Assembly (NCBI RefSeq): GCF_013041615.1
Contig: NZ_JABEPQ010000001.1
Coordinates: forward strand, 248,001 to 312,000
Direction of reading: 5' to 3'
Origin: Knoellia koreensis
GTDB lineage: Bacteria; Actinomycetota; Actinomycetes; Actinomycetales; Dermatophilaceae
DNA: 64,000 bases
Part shown: piece by piece, positions 55,834-64,000 of the stretch
Numbering within the stretch: position 1 is the stretch's first letter
Layout: each line of letters opens with the position of its first letter
The notes under the pieces: generated by a model
Told to the model about the DNA's origin: nothing
Seen by the model: the letters and a program-made list of their open reading frames with translations, nothing else
Databases searched by the model: none
Position numbers and translations under genes: made by a program

Positions 55834-57558
55834 GTGCTCCAGGAACTGCGGATCAGCCGGCTCGGCGTCATCGACGACGCCGTGCTCGACCTGCACCCCG
55901 GGCTCAACGTCGTCACCGGTGAGACCGGTGCCGGAAAGACCATGGTCGTGACCGGTCTCGGCCTGCTCCTCGGCGCCCGCGGCGACGCGAGCCTCGTGCG
56001 CGAGGGCGCCAAGTCGGCGGTGGTGGAGGGTGTGGTGGCGGTCCCTGCCGAGCACCTCGCCGCGCAGCGCGCCGCCGAGGCCGGAGCCGATGTGGCCGAC
56101 GGGCTGGTGCTGGTGCGCTCGGTGAGCGCCGAGGGCCGGTCCCGCGCACACGTCGGCGGACGCACCGCCCCGGTGGGGGTGCTGGGCGAGATCGGCGAGC
56201 ACCTGGTGGCCGTCCACGGGCAGGCCGACCAGTGGCGGTTGCGGCGTGGCGACCAGCACCGGGTGGTGCTCGACCAGTTCGCCGGCGACCCGGTGGGTGA
56301 GGCGCTCGCGGCATACGTCGACGTCTTCGACCGTCACGAGGCCGCGTCCCGCGAGCTCACCGACCTGACCGAGCAGGCCCGCGAGCGGGCACGCGAGATC
56401 GAGGTGCTCCAGCACGGGCTCGACCAGCTCGAGCAGCTCGACCCCCAGCCGGGTGAGGATGCCGACCTGCGCGTCGAGGACGAACGCCTCAGCCACGCCG
56501 AGGGCCTGCGCGCCGCGTCGGCCGCCGCTCTCGTGCACCTCGCCGGCGATGAGGAGTATGCCGCGGAGCCGGCTCCCGACGTCATGGGCGCCATCGCCGC
56601 CGCGCGGCAGGCGCTGGCGTCGGAGGTCGACCACGACCCGGCGCTGCGCGAGCTCGAGCGGCGGATGGCCGAGGTGGGCTACCTCGTGTCGGACCTCGCG
56701 GCCGACCTCAGCAGCTACGTCGGCGATGTCGAGGTCGACCCGGCTCGTCTCGCCCACGTGCAGCAGCGCCGCGCCGACCTTGCTGCGTTGTGCCGCAAGT
56801 ACGGCGACACCATCGACGACGTCCTCGACTGGGGACGCACCGCGGCGGCCCGGCTGGAGACGCTGCTCGGGTCCGACGAGCGGATCGAGGAGCTCACGGC
56901 CGAGGTCGAACACCTCGAGGCAGAACGCCAACGGCTGGCCGGCGCGCTGACCACGGCTCGCACCGCGGCAGCCGCGGACCTCGCCGACCAGGTCACCACC
57001 GAGCTGGCCCACCTCGCGATGGGGAAGGCCCGGGTAGAGGTGGCCGTCACCGCACGCACCACGGGTCTGGCGCGGCACGGTGGCGACGACGTGGAGATCC
57101 TGCTCGCGGCCAACCCGGGCAGCCCGGCGCGCACGGTGGCCAAGGCGGCATCCGGTGGTGAGCTGTCGCGGGTCATGCTGGCGCTCGAGGTGGTCACGGG
57201 CGCGGCTGGGGGAGCCGACGTGCCGACCTTCGTGTTCGACGAAGTGGACGCCGGGGTGGGTGGTTCCGCCGCGCTCGACGTGGGGGCGCGGCTGGCCGCG
57301 CTCGCGCAACACGCCCAGGTGGTCGTGGTCACCCACCTGCCGCAGGTCGCGGCATACGCCGACCGCCACCACGTCGTGCACAAGGCCGACGACGGCCACA
57401 TCACGAGCAGCGGGGTGCGGGCCGTCGAAGGGGAGGACCGCCTGCGCGAGCTGGCCCGGATGATGGCCGGCGCAGACACCGACACCGCGCTCGAACACGC
57501 CCGCGAGCTCGTCGGACAGACCTCGAAGCGACGCGCCGCCGGTCACCCCGCGCGGTGA
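55834..57558 (+). CDS. recN: DNA repair protein RecN
   Basis: 574 residues, SMC-like ATPase. Walker A GETGAGKTMVVTGL at about 28-41, a long coiled-coil middle (about 150-370), then the signature SGGELSRVMLALEVV and Walker B FVFDEVDAGVGG, ending with VVVVTHLPQVAAYADRH. Acts in double-strand break repair with RecA. No LexA box was found upstream. GTG 55834 is six bases after GAGGCT, a weak -10 candidate, so it may be partly independent of nadK. Confidence 0.95.
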   Translation: MLQELRISRLGVIDDAVLDLHPGLNVVTGETGAGKTMVVTGLGLLLGARGDASLVREGAKSAVVEGVVAVPAEHLAAQRAAEAGADVADGLVLVRSVSAEGRSRAHVGGRTAPVGVLGEIGEHLVAVHGQADQWRLRRGDQHRVVLDQFAGDPVGEALAAYVDVFDRHEAASRELTDLTEQARERAREIEVLQHGLDQLEQLDPQPGEDADLRVEDERLSHAEGLRAASAAALVHLAGDEEYAAEPAPDVMGAIAAARQALASEVDHDPALRELERRMAEVGYLVSDLAADLSSYVGDVEVDPARLAHVQQRRADLAALCRKYGDTIDDVLDWGRTAAARLETLLGSDERIEELTAEVEHLEAERQRLAGALTTARTAAAADLADQVTTELAHLAMGKARVEVAVTARTTGLARHGGDDVEILLAANPGSPARTVAKAASGGELSRVMLALEVVTGAAGGADVPTFVFDEVDAGVGGSAALDVGARLAALAQHAQVVVVTHLPQVAAYADRHHVVHKADDGHITSSGVRAVEGEDRLRELARMMAGADTDTALEHARELVGQTSKRRAAGHPAR

Positions 57559-57598
57559 TGCACGGGGCCCCACCGGGCTCGTGGGAAGATGGGTGCCA

Positions 57599-58783
57599 AT
57601 GCCCCTGAAGATCCCACGTCAGCGTGCCCGCGACCCCGAGACCCCGGGAGTGCGTGGGATCGTCCGCGTCGACGCTCGCACCAAGAACCTCACCAAGCGG
57701 CTGCGCCCCGGTGAGATCGCGGTGATCGACCACCAGGACATCGACAAGGTGAGCGCCGAGGCGCTGCTCGCCTGCCGGCCGGCCGCCGTCGTCAACGCCT
57801 CACCGTCGATCAGCGGCCGCTACCCCAACCTGGGTCCGGAGATCCTCGTCGAGGCGGGTATCCCGTTGATCGACAACGTCGGACGTGACGTCATGCACGA
57901 CCTGCACGAGGGCCAGCAGGTGCGAATCGAGGGTGACGAGGTCTGGCTCGGTGACGAGGTCGTCGCCAAGGGGCAGGCCTTCGACACCGAGCTGGTGCAC
58001 TCCTCGATGGAGGAAGCTCGCGCCGGGCTCGCCGTGCAGCTCGAGGCGTTCGCCGCCAACACGATGGAGTTCCTCCGCCGGGAGCGGGAGCTGCTGCTCG
58101 ACGGGGTCGGCGTCCCGGACATCAGGACCCAGCTCGAGGGCCGGCACGCCCTGATCGTGGTGCGGGGCTACCACTACAAGGAGGACCTCAAGACCCTGCG
58201 CAGCTACATCCGCGAGTACCGACCGGTGCTCATCGGCGTCGACGGTGGAGCGGACGCGCTCATCGAGGAGGGCCTGCGTCCCGACCTCATCGTGGGCGAC
58301 ATGGACTCGGTCTCTGACGCGGCCCTGCGCTCGGGCGCCGAGATCGTCGTGCACGCCTACCGCGACGGCAACGCACCCGGTCTGGAGCGGGTCCGGCGGC
58401 TGGGGGTCGAACCCGTCGTCTTCCCGGCGACCGGCACGAGCGAGGACGTCGCCATGCTGCTCGCCGACGACAAGGGCGCGACGCTCATCGTCGCCGTCGG
58501 CACCCACGCCACCCTGGTCGAGTTCCTCGACAAGGGCCGCAGCGGCATGGCCAGCACCTTCCTCACGCGGCTGCGGGTCGGCGGCAAGCTGGTCGACGCC
58601 AAGGGCGTGAGCCGGCTCTACCGCTCCCGTATCTCCAACCTCACCCTGATCTTCATGTTGCTGGTCGGGCTCAGCGCGCTCTTCGCCGCGCTGTGGTCGA
58701 CCACCGGTGGCCGAGCCTTCCTCCAGGTGCTCGGGGCCCGCTGGGATGACCTGTGGTCCTTCGTCGTAGGAATTGTCACGTGA
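57599..58783 (+). CDS. steA: SteA-like cytokinetic ring protein
   Basis: About 394 residues. Matches the actinobacterial SteA family: (M)PLKIPRQRARDPETPGVRGI, then DKVSAEALLACRPAAVVNAS, a thiamin-pyrophosphokinase-like segment (VLIGVDGGADALIEEGLRPD, LIVGDMDSVSDAALRSGA) and one C-terminal membrane span (LTLIFMLLVGLSALFAALWS) near residues 345-365. In Corynebacterium glutamicum SteA and SteB act together at the division site and affect cell separation. ATG 57599 is chosen; GTG 57581 would add six residues. The stop overlaps the steB start by four bases. Confidence 0.85.
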   Translation: MPLKIPRQRARDPETPGVRGIVRVDARTKNLTKRLRPGEIAVIDHQDIDKVSAEALLACRPAAVVNASPSISGRYPNLGPEILVEAGIPLIDNVGRDVMHDLHEGQQVRIEGDEVWLGDEVVAKGQAFDTELVHSSMEEARAGLAVQLEAFAANTMEFLRRERELLLDGVGVPDIRTQLEGRHALIVVRGYHYKEDLKTLRSYIREYRPVLIGVDGGADALIEEGLRPDLIVGDMDSVSDAALRSGAEIVVHAYRDGNAPGLERVRRLGVEPVVFPATGTSEDVAMLLADDKGATLIVAVGTHATLVEFLDKGRSGMASTFLTRLRVGGKLVDAKGVSRLYRSRISNLTLIFMLLVGLSALFAALWSTTGGRAFLQVLGARWDDLWSFVVGIVT

Positions 58784-59715
58784 TCGACTTCCGCTACCAC
58801 CTCGTCTCCATCGTCTCGATCTTCCTGGCACTCGCCGTGGGGATCGTGCTCGGTGCGGGTCCCCTCAAGGAGGACCTGGGCAACACCCTGACGTCGGAGG
58901 TGAAGAACCTGCGCACCGACAAGGCAGCGCTGCGCACACAGCTGGACCAGGCCGACAAGGCCGCGACCGCCCGCGACGAGTTCACGGCCGCCAGCAACCG
59001 CACGTTGCTGCCGGGCCGCCTGGCCGAGACCACCACGGCGATCGTCGTCCTGCCCGGGGCGGACCAGGACGCGGTGAAGGCCACCACCGACGCGCTCACC
59101 CTGGCCGGGGCCAAGATCGGGTCGACGATCACGGTGCAGGAGAAGTGGATCGACCCCGACCAGGCGACCTACCGGTCCACCCTCGGCCAGCAGCTCGCCG
59201 GGCAGGTGGGCGTCCCGGTCGACCAGGGCGGTGCCGACGTCCTGGGCCAGGTGCTGGCCCGCTCGATCCTCGCCAAGGCCGGCGCCACCGGCAACGGCGC
59301 CGAGGCCGCCCTCGGAGCGATGCGTACCGGCGACCTCATCAAGTTCTCCGACGGCGTCATCCCCTCGACGGTGGCGGTCGTCGTGGCCGGACCCGTCACC
59401 GGGGCGAACCAGCAGACCCGCACGACCCAGGCCGAGGCGCTCAGCACCTTGGCCGGCGCGCTGGACCAGGGCGGTGCCGGCGCGGTGCTCGTGGCCGACA
59501 GTGGGCCCGTCGCGACCGGTACGACCTCGGTCGTCACCACGGCGCGCGCCGACGACGAGCTGAGCAAGAACCTCACCACCGTCGACGACGTCGACCTGCC
59601 CATGGGACAGGCCAGCGTCGTGTTCGGCCTGCTCGAGCAGGAGGCCGGCAAGTCCGGCCAGTACGGCCTGGCCGCCGACGCCACCGCTGCCTTCCCGCAG
59701 CTGGCCACCAAGTAG
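58780..59715 (+). CDS. steB: SteB/MctB-like membrane protein
   Basis: 311 residues. One N-terminal span right after the start (YHLVSIVSIFLALAVGIVLG), a short coiled coil (NTLTSEVKNLRTDKAALRTQ) and a large outer domain. This is the family annotated as copper transporter MctB in mycobacteria and SteB in corynebacteria. Its partner SteA is the overlapping upstream gene. GTG 58780. No clear metal-binding cluster is visible, so the division role seems better supported than copper export. Confidence 0.82.
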   Translation: MIDFRYHLVSIVSIFLALAVGIVLGAGPLKEDLGNTLTSEVKNLRTDKAALRTQLDQADKAATARDEFTAASNRTLLPGRLAETTTAIVVLPGADQDAVKATTDALTLAGAKIGSTITVQEKWIDPDQATYRSTLGQQLAGQVGVPVDQGGADVLGQVLARSILAKAGATGNGAEAALGAMRTGDLIKFSDGVIPSTVAVVVAGPVTGANQQTRTTQAEALSTLAGALDQGGAGAVLVADSGPVATGTTSVVTTARADDELSKNLTTVDDVDLPMGQASVVFGLLEQEAGKSGQYGLAADATAAFPQLATK

Positions 59716-59722
59716 GCCGCCG

Positions 59723-60520
59723 GTGCGCGCCCTCGTATCCGCAGCACTCGCAGGCGGCCTCGCGGCCGCGGCATACCGTTGGCTGCGCGAGGACGTCCCC
59801 GGCGGCCCGGCTCGGTGGGACCGCACCAACCACGCCGGGCGCACCGTGACGCTGCTCGAGGGGCCCGCGTATGCCGCAGGCGCCGCGACCGCCGTGGCCC
59901 TCACCGGCGGCGGGGTGGCGCCCGTCGTGGCCACGGTGGGGTCCGCTGCCTTCGGGGCGCTGGACGACCTCGGGGGCGACTCCTCGAGCAAGGGTCTCAA
60001 GGGGCACCTCGGTGCGCTGGCCCGGGGTCAGGTGACCACGGGGGCGCTCAAGATCCTCGGGCTCGGCGTGAGCGGTCTGGTCGCGGCGGCGCTCGCCGAC
60101 CGGGGCCGCGATGACCGCAGCACCCTCGACACCATCGTGGGTGGTGCCGTGGTGGCTGGCGGCGCCAACCTGCTCAACCTGCTCGACCTGCGCCCCGGTC
60201 GTGCGCTCAAGGCGACCATCGCCCTCGGAACCGCTTGTGTCGCACCGGGATCCGCCGCCTCGGCCGGCGCTGCCGTGGGTGCCGCAGCCGGACTGATCCG
60301 GCCCGACCTCGCAGGTGAGGCGATGCTGGGCGACACCGGCGCCAACGCCGCGGGCGCCCTGCTCGGTACCGCTCTCGTGCAGCGTTCGGGTCGGCGCGGC
60401 AGGCTGGTGGCGCTGGCGGCACTGGTCGGGCTGACGCTGGCGTCCGAGAAGGTGTCGTTCACGCGCGTGATCGAGTCGACGCCCGGCCTGCGTGCGGTCG
60501 ACGCGTGGGGTCGCGGGTGA
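59723..60520 (+). CDS. MraY/WecA-like multispan membrane protein
   Basis: 265 residues, small-residue-rich with about seven weakly hydrophobic spans. Three landmarks recall prenyl-phosphate sugar-phosphate transferases: an Asp pair in FGALDDLGGDSSSKGLKGHL, NLLNLLDLRPGRALK (compare NxxNLxDGLDG) and AMLGDTGANAAGALL (compare MGDTGS). It is shorter than MraY (about 320-360), lacking some N-terminal helices. It lies between steB and a MurJ-like flippase, so a role in envelope lipid-linked precursors is plausible. Function unproven. Confidence 0.65.
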   Translation: MRALVSAALAGGLAAAAYRWLREDVPGGPARWDRTNHAGRTVTLLEGPAYAAGAATAVALTGGGVAPVVATVGSAAFGALDDLGGDSSSKGLKGHLGALARGQVTTGALKILGLGVSGLVAAALADRGRDDRSTLDTIVGGAVVAGGANLLNLLDLRPGRALKATIALGTACVAPGSAASAGAAVGAAAGLIRPDLAGEAMLGDTGANAAGALLGTALVQRSGRRGRLVALAALVGLTLASEKVSFTRVIESTPGLRAVDAWGRG

Positions 60521-62153
60521 CGGCGAGATCGGTGGGCACCGGGGTCGCCCGGGCGGCCCTGGTCATCGCCGTCGCGACCCTGCTCAGCCGGGTTGCCGGG
60601 TTCGCCCGCACCCTCGTCTTCTCGACGTCGGTCGGGGCGACCGGGGTCGGCGACGTCTACCAGACGGTCAACACGATCCCCAACGTCGTCTACGAGGTCG
60701 CGGCCGGCGGGGTGCTGGCCGCGGTGGCGGTGCCGCTCGTCTCCCGGCAGCTGGCGCTCGGCAAGGACCGCGAGGCCGACCAGACCGCGTCCGCCCTGCT
60801 CAGCTGGGCGGTGGTGGTGCTGCTGCCGCTGAGCATCCTCGTGGCGTTGGTGGCGCCGTGGGCGAGCCGGGCGCTGCTGTCGTCGCGGGCCACGGACGCC
60901 AGCGTCGCCCTCGGGCAGGAGATGCTGGTCCTGTTCGCGCCGCAGGTGCTGCTCTACGGCGTCGGCATCGTCCTGTCGGGCGTGCTCCAGGCCCGGCACC
61001 GCTTCCTCGCCGCGGCGCTCGCGCCGCTGCTGTCCAGCCTCGTCGTCATCGCGGCATACCTCGCCTATCGACAGGTGGCGGGCGCGGGGGCGACGCCTGC
61101 CACGGTCGATGGCGATGCCGTGTGGGTGCTCGCCGGTGGCACCACCCTCGGCGTGGTCGTGCTGAGCCTGCCGCTGCTCGTGCCCGTGTGGCGGGCCGGG
61201 GTGCGGCTGCGGCCGACGTTGCGCTTCCCCGAGGGAACGGCGCAGCGGGCACGGTCGCTCGCCGGTGCCGGGCTCATGGCGCTGGTGGCCCAGCAGGTCG
61301 CCGTGTTCGTCACCTTGTGGGTCACGCACCACAAGACGTCCGCGGTGGGGACCGTGAACGTCTACCAGTACGTCCAGGCCGTCTACCTGCTGCCCTATGC
61401 CGTGCTCGCCGTGCCGATCGCGACGTCCGCGTTCCCGACACTGGCCCACACGGCCACCACCGAGGAGCTTCTGCCGGGGACCCGCGCGCGGGACACCCTG
61501 GCCCGCAGCCTGAAGGGCATCATCCTGTTCGTTGCCGGGGCGGCGGCCGTCCTCATGGCCGTGTCCAAGCCGGTGGGTGCGTTCTTCGTCGCCATCGACC
61601 CGGCCGGCGACCGGTCCGCGGCGCTGGCCGCGCTGCCGGGCGCGCTCGCCGCCTACGCGCCGGGCGTCGTCGGGTTCGGGGTGGCGGCGCTGCTGACACG
61701 TGCCCTCTATGTGCGGGGCAGGCCCCTGTATGCCGCGTTGGCGGTGGCGGCCGGGTGGGCGGTGGCCGCGGTCATGCCCCTGGTCGGCCTGTCGAGCGAC
61801 TCGGCAGCCGGGGCGACGCTGGGAATGCTCGGTGTCGCGTCGTCACTGGGCATGACCCTGTCGGCCCTGCTGCTCGCGTGGCTGGTGCGTCGGTCGTGGG
61901 GGGCGGAGGCGCTGGCCGGGAGCGGTCGCACGCTCGGGGCGGCGGTGGTCGGGGTGGCCGTCGGGCTGGTGGTCGGTGACACCGTGCTGCGCCAGCTCGA
62001 CCCGGTGGCGGGTGTCGGCGGGTCCCTGGTGGCCGGGGTGGTCGTCGGCCTGGTCGTCGCGGTGTCCTACTTCGGCGTGATGATGCTGGCGGACCGCGGA
62101 GCGATGCAGGCGTTGCGCGAGCGGGGCCGGGCCCGGCGGCGGGGTGACTCGTC

Positions 62154-62157
<4 letters not shown>
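60517..62157 (+). CDS. MurJ/MviN-like lipid flippase
   Basis: 546 residues with about 14 spans (ALVIAVATLLSRVAGFARTL, VVYEVAAGGVLAAVAVPLVS, NVYQYVQAVYLLPYAVLAVP, VPIATSAFPTLAH). The Arg in the first span and the final pair of helices match the MOP-superfamily lipid II flippase MurJ. Since MurJ proper usually sits near the origin, this may be a paralogue serving another lipid-linked precursor made with the adjacent MraY-like protein. GTG 60517 overlaps the upstream stop by four bases; its stop overlaps the glycosyltransferase gene. Confidence 0.85.

Positions 62158-64000
<1,843 letters not shown>

Overview
The window is chromosomal DNA of a high-GC Gram-positive bacterium (Actinomycetota), most likely a member of the Intrasporangiaceae/Dermatophilaceae group of Micrococcales. 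The evidence is the very high GC content and G/C-ending codons, abundant GTG starts, the 16S rRNA signature regions, PriA in place of HisA, the glnA2-glnE pair, the steA-steB pair and a tRNA-free rRNA spacer. The genus call is inference. Almost all of the window is core genome arranged in tight, translationally coupled operons.

Layout: 1-3.8 kb holds a truncated secreted M6 protease, an FAD oxidoreductase and glutamine synthetase (glnA2 type) behind a near-perfect GlnR-type box. 3.8-4.4 kb is a scarred junction with a short MarR regulator, the tail of a lost gene and a long palindrome. 4.4-8.8 kb has glnE and an MFS exporter. 8.9-14.7 kb is the histidine operon hisD-hisC-hisB-unknown-hisH-priA-sseB-like. 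14.7-18.2 kb holds single genes (DUF952, MFS, GNAT, AhpD-like, DUF1844). 18.2-21.8 kb is infC-rpmI-rplT-trmH plus a PAS histidine kinase, with infC starting at ATC behind a leader attenuator. 21.7-25.9 kb is a compositionally distinct patch: a small secreted protein, a giant MacB/FtsX-like permease and its ATPase. 25.9-30.3 kb is pheS-pheT-SDR. 30.3-38.0 kb is the arginine operon argC-ACT-argJ-argB-argD-argF-argR-argH, with ArgR-type boxes at the argC promoter. 38.1-42.5 kb is a small unknown gene, a succinate dehydrogenase operon and a 3-methyladenine glycosylase. 42.5-44.9 kb has an APH-fold kinase and tyrS. 44.9-50.8 kb is a complete rrn operon (multi-promoter leader, 16S, 23S, 5S, terminator). 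50.9-63.3 kb is a long forward cluster: TPR protein, HAD phosphatase, histone-tail protein, acidic protein, tlyA, nadK, recN, steA, steB, a MraY-like membrane protein, a MurJ-like flippase and a glycosyltransferase. It is followed by pyrG, which runs off the right edge.

Three genome-wide habits stand out. (1) The heptamer TATGCCG (usually GTATGCCG) or its complement occurs about 60 times, in every reading frame and on both strands, forcing otherwise rare codons (TAT, GCA, ATA, GTA). (2) Many genes begin 6-8 bases after a TANNNT -10 hexamer, indicating leaderless mRNAs; in three cases the TAG stop of the upstream gene is the start of that hexamer. (3) Four-base ATGA/GTGA overlaps join most operon genes.

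No CRISPR array, prophage, insertion sequence or tRNA gene was recognised. The best candidates for undescribed biology are the TATGCCG motif, the secreted-protein/permease/ATPase patch, the ACT-domain protein inside the arginine operon and an in-frame 33-bp tandem repeat inside a glycosyltransferase.
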